Part shown: one piece after another, positions 1 to 6,681 of the stretch
How the letters are laid out: each line of letters begins with the position of its first letter
How positions within the stretch are numbered: the first letter of the stretch is position 1
Assembly: GCA_002376715.1 (NCBI GenBank)
Contig: DFOK01000095.1
Span: 1 to 8,512, forward strand
Length of the DNA stretch: 8,512 bases
Direction: 5' to 3'
Source of the DNA: Bacteroidales bacterium UBA3543
GTDB lineage: Bacteria > Bacteroidota > Bacteroidia > Bacteroidales > UBA932
Notes under the pieces: generated by a model
What the model was told of the DNA's origin: nothing
Database searches by the model: none
Seen by the model: the letters and a program-made list of their open reading frames with translations, nothing else
Position numbers and translations under genes: made by a program

Positions 1-26
1 ATAAGTAGACAGAATTTAGATAAAAG

Positions 27-1316
27 ATGAAAATATTACATACCAGCGACTGGCATATAGGTCAGACTTTTTACGATTACGACAGAACAGAGGAGCACAA
101 ACATTTTTTTGTGCAACTAAAAAAAATAGTCAGAGATGAGAAACCTGATCTGCTGCTCGTTAGTGGGGACTTGTACCATACCTCCGCGCCCTCAATTGCC
201 GCTCAGGAGCTCTATAACGAATCTTTGCTACAGTTGCGTGACGAATCTCTCGCTTTCGGGGGGATGCATATTATTTTGATTGCGGGCAATCACGACAGCA
301 GCTCTAAATTAGACGTTGATGGGCTTCTGTGGAAATATTTCAACGCGAATGTAGTGGGTACAATTCCCAGGGATAATGACGAATCACTTGAGAACCGGGC
401 TTTCTATGACTCTGTGTTTGCCAAACACATTATTCCCGTAAGGAAAAGCAGGGAAAACGAGGTTTTAGGCTATGTGGTGGCGATACCCCATTGCTATCCC
501 CAGAATTTTCCCAATATCAATCCGAAAGATGGTAAGCAGGATAGGATGAAGAAATTCATCGCGCTACTGCTGGAAAAGGTGGCTGAGATCAATACAGAGG
601 GGCTTCCGGTGATATTGACCGCACATACGCTGGTAACCGGAAGTAACATAAAGGGACACGATGCAATAATAGTGGGAGGGCTCGACAACTCCGATATCGG
701 CACCTTCAGCAGCGGCTGGGACTATCTGGCGCTGGGACATATTCATTTTCCTCAGGAGATCAAAGGGAGTAATGGTAAAGCGAGATACAGCGGATCTCCC
801 TTCCCGATGAATTTCGAAGAGGATTATGATCATTTTGTAAATATAGTTGAGATTGAAAAGAGGGGAGAGATGCCTCAGGTGAGGCAAATTCCCATAGAAC
901 CTCTCTATAAGATGGAAACAATCTCTGCAAAAGACTTCCCCGAGGGGAGACGCAGTTGTATGGATCTTCTCCCTCTGCTGCATAACTATCCTCCCCACAA
1001 GAAGGCCTATATCCGGCTTGAGGTGCGTGAGACAGGTGAGCTTCCATCTGACTATATTCAGCGTGTTAAAACGGCTCTTACGGGCAAAAAGGCCCGATAT
1101 TGTCTTGTAAAGCAGGAAATCCCCGACAAACCGGCCGAAGGTGAAGGCCTCTCCCTGACGGCTGCTCAGGTCGGTGCACTTTCTCCGCGTGAAATGGCAG
1201 AAATCATCGCACCGGAATTCTTCCTCAAAGATGGTGACGAAAAGTATGATGACAAACAGGGACTTGCAGAATTGTTTGATCAGGCAGTCTCAAATGTAAC
1301 GGAGCAGCTCAGCTAA
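27..1316 (+). CDS. sbcD: SbcD, nuclease subunit of the SbcCD (Mre11-Rad50-like) complex
   Basis: Metallophosphoesterase subunit of SbcCD, which in characterised bacteria cuts DNA hairpins and processes double-strand ends with ATP-dependent help from SbcC. The 429-residue protein starts with the calcineurin-like phosphoesterase motif SDWHIG (D8, H10), followed by GDLYH (D48), AGNHDSS (N88, H89), TAHT (H200) and GHIH (H238, H240). These correspond to the seven conserved Mn-binding/catalytic positions of Mre11/SbcD, so the active site appears intact. The part after about residue 280 would be the DNA-binding cap and the SbcC-interacting tail. Length is normal for Bacteroidota SbcD (about 400-430). 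The start at 27 places the motif at the very N-terminus, as in the family. The 26 bases upstream show no clear Shine-Dalgarno sequence, usual in Bacteroidota, and any promoter lies outside the window. sbcC follows after 87 bases on the same strand. Confidence 0.97.
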   Translation: MKILHTSDWHIGQTFYDYDRTEEHKHFFVQLKKIVRDEKPDLLLVSGDLYHTSAPSIAAQELYNESLLQLRDESLAFGGMHIILIAGNHDSSSKLDVDGLLWKYFNANVVGTIPRDNDESLENRAFYDSVFAKHIIPVRKSRENEVLGYVVAIPHCYPQNFPNINPKDGKQDRMKKFIALLLEKVAEINTEGLPVILTAHTLVTGSNIKGHDAIIVGGLDNSDIGTFSSGWDYLALGHIHFPQEIKGSNGKARYSGSPFPMNFEEDYDHFVNIVEIEKRGEMPQVRQIPIEPLYKMETISAKDFPEGRRSCMDLLPLLHNYPPHKKAYIRLEVRETGELPSDYIQRVKTALTGKKARYCLVKQEIPDKPAEGEGLSLTAAQVGALSPREMAEIIAPEFFLKDGDEKYDDKQGLAELFDQAVSNVTEQLS

Positions 1317-1392
1317 AGATGAACCATGAATACCCTGAAGCTAAATATAAATGCACTTATCGGATAATAAACGCTACAAATCCATTCAAACC

Positions 1393-1396
1393 GGAG
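1393..1396 (+). promoter_or_regulatory. Shine-Dalgarno-like GGAG before sbcC
   Basis: GGAG lies seven bases before the sbcC ATG (1404). It is the only reasonable SD-like match at a gene start in the window and supports ATG 1404. No TAnnTTTG promoter element or terminator hairpin was found in the 87-base sbcD-sbcC gap, which fits a bicistronic transcript. Confidence 0.45.
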
Positions 1397-1403
1397 ATAT
1401 TAC

Positions 1404-4400
1404 ATGAAACTTCTAAAACTCAATATACGGAACATTGCCTCAATCGCTGAGGCTGAAATTGACTTTACTAAGGATAGTTTTGCGACTGAATCCATTTTTT
1501 TGATATACGGTGAGACGGGTTCGGGAAAGACCACGATACTGGATGCCATTTGTCTGGCACTTTACGGACGAACTCCGCGTCTGGATAACTCCAGAACCCA
1601 GAAAACAGTCCCGACCTACACCCTTGGAGACGGCATTGTCAATATAATGGACACGAAACAGTTGCTCAAAGCGGATGCTTCGGAGGGAGAGGTATCACTT
1701 CTTTTTACAGCAGAAAATGGCAAAAATTATACGGCACAATGGAAAGTTAGCCGTATAAGGGGCAGCAGCGAAATCAAAGATCCTGAATGGATACTGATAG
1801 ATGGCGGTCGCACTATTGAAATCAGGCCAAATGCTCGTAGCGCTGCCCAAAGGCGCGATCTGGATGACCTTACCGGCCTTTCCTATGACCAGTTCTGCAA
1901 GACTGCAATGCTGGCCCAAGGCGAGTTTACTCAATTTCTGAAGTCAAATGATGAGGAAAAATGTGAAATTTTGGAAAAGATTACAGGTAATACGGCTTAT
2001 CGGATAGTCGGGAGCGAGATCAACAGACTTAAAAACGAGGCTAACTCCGAAGTTAAGAATGATGAAACCTTGTTGGGAAGGACTGTTATATGTGGTTTGA
2101 AATATACGGATGAGCTTTCATTTAAGGATTATACAGAGCTTGTCACTAATGAGATTTCCAAAATTAAAAAAGAGGCAAAAGGTTTTGAGGATAAAGCAGC
2201 CGCGGCTACGGAACTTATTGGTGCAAAAGAGGCCCTAGAGAGTATTGAAGAGGCAAAGAAGGAATATGAGGATCAACTTAATATTGAGAACTCTTGTGTG
2301 AAAACCGTAGCCGCTCTTATAATACTTCAGGAAAAGCGTCAGAAAGAGTTTGAAGCCTATGAAGCCTCTTACAAAACGATGCAAAGTCAATTGGAGTCGG
2401 TTTCTGCGGATGTTCCGATGTATGATAACTGGATTCTTATAGAAAACAGTTTAAAGCAAGTTCCTGTTTTAGAACAAAAAATCTCTCAGAATAAAGAGCA
2501 AACTAAAACTGCCAAATCGCAACTAACGGCGATAGAGGCTGATAAGAAGGCGAAAGAGAAGGTGCGTGAGACAATTAGACAGAAAATTGCCGATCTTGAG
2601 GATAAATACAATAAAAAAGAGGAAGAACTCGCTAAACAGGAACCAGAGAAAAGGAAAGCTCACAAGAGTCAACTTGAAGATTTACGTATCAAGCTAGGGG
2701 AGGCAGAGAGAGCGGTTAGTGTCCTGGCTGAGAAGCAAAAAGCCCTGAAAAGCCGACTGGAAGAGCATGCCGGCAAGAAATCTGAGTTAGAAAACAAGAA
2801 AAATAGTGTAACCGATCTTCTTGAAAAATATAACATCGCTGTTACAAAAGAACAGGGCGCTAAAGGGCTTTATGAGAAGGCCACTGCTGCATTAGATCAA
2901 TTTGAGAGATTAAATAAAAACGGAGCTGCACTCAGGGCATTAATCAAAGCTGAGGATATTTGTCCTGTTTGTGGTACAACTGTAACTCAGGAAATCCTCG
3001 ATTCATTTGATGATAAGGCGGTTAAAGAAACTCTTAAGCACCTTGAACAATCGCGTGATAATGCAAAAGCGGCTTGGAATGATAGTCTAAAGTCATTGAA
3101 CGATGCTAAAACGGCATACGGGACTGAATACCGGCTTCTGGATGTTGATAGCAAAACTCTCCAAAAATTGGAAAACGAGTTGCAAAGTGAATCTGAAGCC
3201 ATTTCACGTTTTAAAGAGACAAACCGTAGAGTTCTTACCGATTGTCAGTTTGATTGGGAGATGGAAGATCTTACTGAGCATATAAGTAAGCGAAAAGCCG
3301 AAACACTTTCCGTGCTGGAAAAGGCCACAAAAGTCCTCGAAATCATAGAGTCTATGGAGAAAGAGATTGCAGGAATCCATAAAAGGATTGAAGAGAGTAG
3401 GAAAAATGAGGAGAATCCCGCAATAATGTTGGTTCAAAAGGCTGAGAAAGAAGTTAGTGAAGTTAAAACCCGAATAGCCGCTCTGGAAAGTGCTCTTACC
3501 GGGCTGGAAAAGGAGAGAGACAACCATATAGATACTGCGGGGAAACATATCACAATTGAGGGTTGGGAAGATAAGTGGGATAGCAACAGGGAAGAATTTC
3601 TGACACTTTTGGAGAATAAGACGAACGCTTATAAGAAGCAAAAGGAGCAGTCCGAGGAACTAAAACATAAAGTGGAGAATCTGGATAAAGAGTTAAAGGC
3701 TGTTCAACTTAAAAGAGAGGAGTATTTCAATACATATCCCGATATTAAACAGAGAACGGAGGAGTTTGATGTAGCCGAGTTTTCTTCTGACGCTCTGCAA
3801 AGAGTCGCTGCAGAGCCGATTTTGAGCAGGTGGGCGACCGTTATTTCCAAGACGGAAATGGCAAAGGGACAGATGAAGAGAATTGTGGAGAAAAAAGATA
3901 GGGCACAGGAACGCTTTAATACATTTAAAAAGAAATATCCTCGTGCAGAGACTCCTGATTTCTATCTAAAGGGAGAACCCCAGCTCACTCTTAAAACTCC
4001 TAAAGAGAGCCTTGAGAGCCTTAAAAACAATTGGCTCGAGATGAAAGGCAAGCTCAATCAGAGTGCTATATCGGAGCGGGATAAACTTGCAGCAGCGGAG
4101 ACACTAGAAAGAGAAATTAGAGGCAAAATTGAACTCGCAGGACGGTGGAAGAGGCTTGATGCCGTATTTGGCGGTAAAGATGGCAAGAACTTCCGGGATG
4201 CTGCCATGCGAATGCTCTTCAAGGAGATACTTGTCAGAGCCAATGAGAGCCTCCTGCATATTGCACCTCACTACCAGCTCCGCAATGAACCCGGCTCTAT
4301 GGTCATACTCGTGAGAGATCTGGAGCAGGGAGGCTACACCAGAGCTACCAGTACGCTCTCGGGAGGAGAATCCTTTGTGGTTTCGCTGGCATTGGCACTC

Positions 4401-4625
4401 GGCCTTTCGACTTTCGGTAAAGAGGGCCTTGCGGTCGATACCATTTTCATCGATGAGGGATTCGGCACCCTGAGCGAGGATATACTCGAAAGGGTAATTA
4501 TAACGCTCGAAGACCTCAAAAGATATGGCTGCAGGGTAGGATTGATCAGTCACGTCCCTGCCTTGCGCAATAGGATCAGTGCGAAATTGGAGGTAAGGGA
4601 CGGTAAAGTCTGGAAAGTGAATTGA
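1404..4625 (+). CDS. sbcC: SbcC, Rad50-like SMC-family ATPase subunit of SbcCD
   Basis: ATPase partner of SbcD; as a dimer it holds and remodels DNA ends so that SbcD can cut. The 1073-residue protein has the full Rad50/SMC architecture. The N-terminal head carries Walker A GETGSGKTT (G36-T44, K42) and a Q-loop in LAQGEF (Q172). A long Lys/Glu-rich coiled coil runs from about 190 to 510. The zinc hook CPVCG (C520, C523) sits almost exactly mid-protein. A second coiled coil runs from about 530 to 900. The C-terminal head has the ABC signature LSGGES (985-990), Walker B TIFIDEGFGT (D1017, E1018) and the switch His in SHVPAL (H1050). Nothing essential is missing. By eye the coiled-coil region (about 2040-3900) is more AT-rich than the heads, probably from its Lys/Glu content rather than from transfer. 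The start gives the expected MKLLKLNIRNIASI strand. It forms an operon with sbcD and ends 41 bases from a convergent gene. Confidence 0.97.
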   Translation: MKLLKLNIRNIASIAEAEIDFTKDSFATESIFLIYGETGSGKTTILDAICLALYGRTPRLDNSRTQKTVPTYTLGDGIVNIMDTKQLLKADASEGEVSLLFTAENGKNYTAQWKVSRIRGSSEIKDPEWILIDGGRTIEIRPNARSAAQRRDLDDLTGLSYDQFCKTAMLAQGEFTQFLKSNDEEKCEILEKITGNTAYRIVGSEINRLKNEANSEVKNDETLLGRTVICGLKYTDELSFKDYTELVTNEISKIKKEAKGFEDKAAAATELIGAKEALESIEEAKKEYEDQLNIENSCVKTVAALIILQEKRQKEFEAYEASYKTMQSQLESVSADVPMYDNWILIENSLKQVPVLEQKISQNKEQTKTAKSQLTAIEADKKAKEKVRETIRQKIADLEDKYNKKEEELAKQEPEKRKAHKSQLEDLRIKLGEAERAVSVLAEKQKALKSRLEEHAGKKSELENKKNSVTDLLEKYNIAVTKEQGAKGLYEKATAALDQFERLNKNGAALRALIKAEDICPVCGTTVTQEILDSFDDKAVKETLKHLEQSRDNAKAAWNDSLKSLNDAKTAYGTEYRLLDVDSKTLQKLENELQSESEAISRFKETNRRVLTDCQFDWEMEDLTEHISKRKAETLSVLEKATKVLEIIESMEKEIAGIHKRIEESRKNEENPAIMLVQKAEKEVSEVKTRIAALESALTGLEKERDNHIDTAGKHITIEGWEDKWDSNREEFLTLLENKTNAYKKQKEQSEELKHKVENLDKELKAVQLKREEYFNTYPDIKQRTEEFDVAEFSSDALQRVAAEPILSRWATVISKTEMAKGQMKRIVEKKDRAQERFNTFKKKYPRAETPDFYLKGEPQLTLKTPKESLESLKNNWLEMKGKLNQSAISERDKLAAAETLEREIRGKIELAGRWKRLDAVFGGKDGKNFRDAAMRMLFKEILVRANESLLHIAPHYQLRNEPGSMVILVRDLEQGGYTRATSTLSGGESFVVSLALALGLSTFGKEGLAVDTIFIDEGFGTLSEDILERVIITLEDLKRYGCRVGLISHVPALRNRISAKLEVRDGKVWKVN

Positions 4626-4629
4626 GAGT

Positions 4630-4675
4630 AGCTGTTGGCTATTAGCTATTAGCTGTTAACTGTTGGTTATTGGCT
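4630..4675. repeat. Degenerate 7-bp tandem array between convergent genes
   Basis: Six full heptamers and a partial one read on the plus strand as AGCTGTT, GGCTATT, AGCTATT, AGCTGTT, AACTGTT, GGTTATT, GGCT, with consensus RRYTRTT. The array begins just after the sbcC stop and runs through the stop codon and last codons of the convergent glycosidase gene (4667 onward). It contains small self-complementary pieces (TAGCTA, GTTAAC) but no clear GC stem with a T-run, so I do not call it a terminator. Confidence 0.7.
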
Positions 4676-5533
4676 CCGAACCACTATCGCGTTGGCGACT
4701 ACTCGTTCGCCCTGGTGGTCGAATTTTTTGTTGTCCGAAGGGTGATTTACGATATTGCCATCGAAAACCATTGTAGAAGAGCCGCCGCCATCCAGATTGA
4801 GGGCATCACGGCACCCCAGCCAACTCATTATCAGACTCAATTCGGTAGTAGATACTCCTGCTGCTTCCGGCAATCTGCCGTCAACAACCACAAAAACTAC
4901 TGTGCCGTCGCTGCGTTTTCCAACTGCGGTGCGGGGATGCCTGTTAGTGTTGAATTTATCAGGCGCCTGAGGCTCGAGTTCGCCGTCAACCATTAGGATC
5001 GGACCAGAAGTGAGTACATCTTCAGCGAAAATATATTTTTCCCAACATCTCAGCTGATCAGCTTTAACTACGTATAAAGCGCCGTATAGTATCGCTATCG
5101 CACCATTCTGACGAATGCTGCGCGACCAGAATGGAGTTGATACATCTTTGTTGTTTTCAGCTACGATAGTCCCGTCTACGCGGGTATATGTAACGCCCCC
5201 GTAGGGAGGTCTCATATTGAAAAATGAGCCGTTTAGAGCTGCCACAGCATTAGCCCCTACCGAAAGTAGAGATGTCCATACAAGCGTCCCTTCTGGTGCT
5301 GCAACTACGTCGAAATGGTATCCTGCCGGTATTTTCAGCACAGATATAGACTGGTTGGAGTTGAATAAATTCCCTTCGAAGAGGTAATTATTGAATACAA
5401 TGCCATCTTTCTCTGCATTTATAGCAGCTTTTGCAGTAACAAATGTGATCGAATCAGGATTTTGTGCCGAAAGTATTAGCGTGAATAGGGCTACCGGCAA
5501 GCTTAGGGCTATTTTGCTGAGTATTTTAAACAT
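4667..5533 (-). CDS. Exported phosphodiester glycosidase family protein (NAGPA-like domain)
   Basis: Belongs to the NAGPA/phosphodiester glycosidase family, named after the mammalian enzyme that uncovers mannose-6-phosphate by removing GlcNAc; the substrate of the bacterial members is mostly unknown. Numbering from an upstream in-frame ATG at 5560, family motifs are NGSFFN (110-115), TSGPILMVDGE (184-194), RHPRTAVG (207-214), VVDGR (225-229), a GVSTTEL helix (235-241), LNLDGGGSSTM (254-264) and a C-terminal RVVANAIVV. I prefer the ATG at 5533 (288 residues). The encoded product then starts MFKILSK followed by a hydrophobic stretch ending near LSAQ, a plausible signal peptide with no lipobox Cys, so export to the periplasm is inferred. 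The ATG at 5560 falls inside a promoter -7 element. It lies downstream of the transporter gene on the same strand but appears to have its own promoter. There is no frameshift. The C-terminus ends inside a 7-bp repeat array. Confidence 0.9.
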   Translation of the reverse strand: MFKILSKIALSLPVALFTLILSAQNPDSITFVTAKAAINAEKDGIVFNNYLFEGNLFNSNQSISVLKIPAGYHFDVVAAPEGTLVWTSLLSVGANAVAALNGSFFNMRPPYGGVTYTRVDGTIVAENNKDVSTPFWSRSIRQNGAIAILYGALYVVKADQLRCWEKYIFAEDVLTSGPILMVDGELEPQAPDKFNTNRHPRTAVGKRSDGTVVFVVVDGRLPEAAGVSTTELSLIMSWLGCRDALNLDGGGSSTMVFDGNIVNHPSDNKKFDHQGERVVANAIVVRSQ

Positions 5534-5557
5534 GTCTATATTGTTTGCCTTATTATA

Positions 5558-5565
5558 CAAATATA
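5558..5565 (-). promoter_or_regulatory. Predicted promoter -7 element of the glycosidase gene
   Basis: The minus strand reads TATATTTG, a full match to the Bacteroidota consensus TAnnTTTG. A possible -33 ATTG lies at 5585-5582 with a 16-base spacer, slightly short for the class. The transcript would start near 5551-5553, leaving about 20 bases before ATG 5533 and excluding ATG 5560 as the start. Confidence 0.6.
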
Positions 5566-5594
5566 AGATTTATTCGTCTTACAATTTAGAATAC

Positions 5595-5625
5595 GCAACT
5601 CGCAACTTGCACCACGCAACACTTG
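5595..5625. repeat. Second degenerate 7-bp tandem array
   Basis: The plus strand reads GCAACTC, GCAACTT, GCACCAC, GCAACAC, TTG: four imperfect heptamers sharing GCA at the same phase. The array directly abuts the stop codon of the transporter gene (5626) and lies upstream of the glycosidase promoter. The unit sequence differs from the array at 4630-4675 but the 7-bp period is the same. Confidence 0.55.
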
Positions 5626-6306
5626 TCAGGTAGTGCTTTCGATGCCGAATCGGCGCATGCATCTTAAAATGAGATATGCCAGAGGTGTTCCCATAATGGC
5701 TTCGATGCCGAGTTTTGCCACAAATTGAAATGCAATCAATTTCAGAATGTCAATCCAGGGCACTACACCTGCAAAAGCGATCAGCACAAAAGGAACGGTA
5801 TCAAAGAGATGGCCGGCAATAGAGCTGCCGATGGTACGCACCCAGAGCCGGCGGCCTTCTGTCCACTTTTTTATTCTCACCATTAGCCAGGCATTGGTGA
5901 GTTCTCCGCAGAGAAACCCTGCGATGGAGCCCAAAACAAGGCGGGGGACATAAGTGAAAACACGATTGTATGCCGAAGCAATGGCATCATTGTAATCCGG
6001 AACGGGAAGAAATACACCTATCCAGGTGCAGATCACCAAAAGGATATTACATGCCAAAGTAAGCAATATAACCCGCTTAGCGGTCTTATAACCCCATATT
6101 TCGGTAAGCACATCACCGAGCATGTAGGCGAATGGAAATGTAATCGTACCGGCATCGAAATAGATCCATTTGCCGATACCTACGATTTTTACTGCCATGA
6201 TGTTGGACACAAGATAAAGTGTCACGAAGACCGCGGAGACAATCACCAATGGAATGGGATAGGGGACTGTACGGTTTTTTGAAGGGTTTTCCGCTACCTT
6301 ATTCAT
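5626..6306 (-). CDS. Queuosine precursor transporter (YhhQ / VUT family, DUF165)
   Basis: Inner-membrane carrier of the YhhQ/VUT family. E. coli YhhQ (QPTR) takes up queuosine precursors such as preQ0/preQ1 for the wobble base of GUN-anticodon tRNAs. The 226-residue product matches the usual length (about 220) and has about six hydrophobic segments: residues 18-43, 48-73, 78-102, 119-143, about 158-185 and about 190-215. Family signatures visible are the DAGTITFPFAYMLGDVLTEIWG block in the second segment, CGELTNAWLM in the fourth, and IGSSIAGHLFDTVPF followed by IAFAGVVPW in the fifth. The start at 6306 is supported by a -7 promoter element 21-28 bases upstream. The short leader leaves no room for a preQ1 riboswitch, so none controls it here. 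The next gene downstream on the same strand appears to have its own promoter. Exact substrate is inferred from the family. Confidence 0.92.
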   Translation of the reverse strand: MNKVAENPSKNRTVPYPIPLVIVSAVFVTLYLVSNIMAVKIVGIGKWIYFDAGTITFPFAYMLGDVLTEIWGYKTAKRVILLTLACNILLVICTWIGVFLPVPDYNDAIASAYNRVFTYVPRLVLGSIAGFLCGELTNAWLMVRIKKWTEGRRLWVRTIGSSIAGHLFDTVPFVLIAFAGVVPWIDILKLIAFQFVAKLGIEAIMGTPLAYLILRCMRRFGIESTT

Positions 6307-6326
6307 ATTCAGTTAAATATTTTGTG

Positions 6327-6334
6327 CAAATGTA
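6327..6334 (-). promoter_or_regulatory. Predicted promoter -7 element of the transporter gene
   Basis: The minus strand reads TACATTTG, matching TAnnTTTG in full. No convincing TTG -33 element sits 17-23 bases upstream, so the promoter is predicted on the -7 box alone. Transcription would start near 6320, about 14 bases before the ATG. Confidence 0.5.
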
Positions 6335-6480
6335 ATAATTTCGGTGAAATTAGAATATAATATGCACGCGATACTTATAATTATTATCAACCCAGCAAGA
6401 ATATTCTTAGGTTAATCGTAAGTCCGGAAATCTAAAATTGGGTTTAACTGTCATCTATTGTATAAATCGCAATCAAGATA
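6335..6480. other. Non-coding stretch between the transporter promoter and the small-RNA terminator
   Basis: No ORF with coding character on either strand. Two things stand out. One is a perfect 12-bp palindrome, AAGAATATTCTT (6397-6408). The other is a loose inverted repeat, AACCCA (6389-6394) with TGGGTT (6439-6444), enclosing it. On the minus strand both lie upstream of the transporter promoter, so an operator is possible but unproven. Confidence 0.4.
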
Positions 6481-6563
6481 AAAAGAAAAGCTCCCGAGAA
6501 TCCCGGGAGCCAATCTTGTTTAGAGTGCAGGTGGACGCAACGGGGCGTTCCAAATACACTATG
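6481..6563 (-). ncRNA. Predicted small RNA with its own promoter and intrinsic terminator
   Basis: A self-contained minus-strand transcription unit of about 80 nt in the gap between two genes. The 5' end (about 6562-6565) is set by a strong promoter and the 3' end by a GC-rich hairpin plus U-run. Reading 5' to 3', a short leader is followed by a hairpin at 6550-6532: GGA, bulged A, CGC, six-base loop CCCGTT, then GCG TCC, giving six base pairs. About 20 bases of probably unpaired sequence (CACTCTAAACAAGATTG) come next, and then the terminator stem. I do not recognise the family. It lacks the SRP GGAAG core, is far too small for tmRNA or RNase P, and does not fold as a 6S-like rod by eye. It could instead be a short leader whose downstream gene was lost, but the next gene on this strand has its own promoter beyond the terminator. 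Function unknown. Confidence 0.6.
6490..6510 (-). terminator. Rho-independent terminator (minus strand)
   Basis: Perfect 7-bp stem GCTCCCG / CGGGAGC with a 7-base loop. On the minus strand it is followed directly by TTTTCTTTTTAT (6489-6478), a textbook intrinsic terminator. On the plus strand the bases after the stem (CAATCTTG) are not a U-run, so it works for minus-strand transcripts only: the small RNA and any read-through from the HD-AlkD gene. Confidence 0.85.
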
Positions 6564-6569
6564 ATAATA

Positions 6570-6601
6570 CAAATATATGCCTTATAAGTTATATGAGCAA
6601 A
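6570..6601 (-). promoter_or_regulatory. Predicted primary-sigma promoter of the small RNA
   Basis: On the minus strand a -33 TTTG (6601-6598) and a -7 TATATTTG (6577-6570) are separated by exactly 20 bases. This is a near-ideal Bacteroidota promoter (TTTG, about 19-20 bases, TAnnTTTG) and the best one in the window. The expected start is around 6562-6565. There is no ATG-started ORF with a plausible product before the terminator at 6490-6510. Confidence 0.7.
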
Positions 6602-6615
6602 TAATTAAAAACAGA

Positions 6616-6635
6616 TTATATGTGAATGCATATAA
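6616..6635. repeat. Palindromic site, copy 1 (7-6-7)
   Basis: Perfect inverted repeat TTATATG - TGAATG - CATATAA. It is centred at 6625.5, about 62 bases upstream of the inferred small-RNA start, and matches copy 2 at 18 of 20 positions. Its size and arm/spacer architecture suit a dimeric regulator, for example of the Crp/Fnr type; the identity of the protein is inference. Confidence 0.6.
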
Positions 6636-6655
6636 AAGTGATAATTTATTTGAAA

Positions 6656-6675
6656 TTATATGTAAAAGCATATAA
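6656..6675. repeat. Palindromic site, copy 2 (7-6-7)
   Basis: Perfect inverted repeat TTATATG - TAAAAG - CATATAA, exactly 40 bp from copy 1 and so on the same DNA face. It is centred about 102 bases upstream of the inferred small-RNA start and ends six bases before the stop codon of the HD-AlkD gene. As RNA the AT-only arms would form only a weak hairpin with no U-run, so a terminator role is unlikely. Confidence 0.6.
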
Positions 6676-6681
6676 CGGCAG

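Noticed and set aside
564..998. Long antisense ORFs inside sbcD (also 494-703 and 760-1047)
   Set aside because: Frame shadows of sbcD; no domain signature and mutually overlapping.
1319..1450. A 43-codon plus-strand ORF in the sbcD-sbcC gap, overlapping the sbcC start
   Set aside because: It overlaps sbcC by 47 bases out of frame, has no recognisable motif or good start signal, and its length is within chance. At most it could play a coupling role.
3204..4553. Antisense ORFs of up to 149 codons inside sbcC (3204-3641, 4104-4553)
   Set aside because: Shadows of the highly conserved SbcC coding sequence, with no start signals or motifs of their own.
4626..4670. A bidirectional terminator between the convergent sbcC and glycosidase genes
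   Set aside because: The self-complementary AGCT/TAGCTA pieces come from the 7-bp array, the stems are short and AT-rich, and no U-run follows on either strand.
6473..6559. A 28-codon GTG-started minus-strand ORF running through the small RNA
   Set aside because: It reads straight through the terminator stem and U-run, so the stop would lie at or past the transcript end. No hydrophobic or other peptide-like pattern; the hairpins explain the sequence better.
6616..6675. The twin palindromes as a CRISPR-like array or an attachment site
   Set aside because: Only two copies with a 20-bp gap, no cas or integrase gene in the window and no tRNA. An operator pair is the simpler reading.
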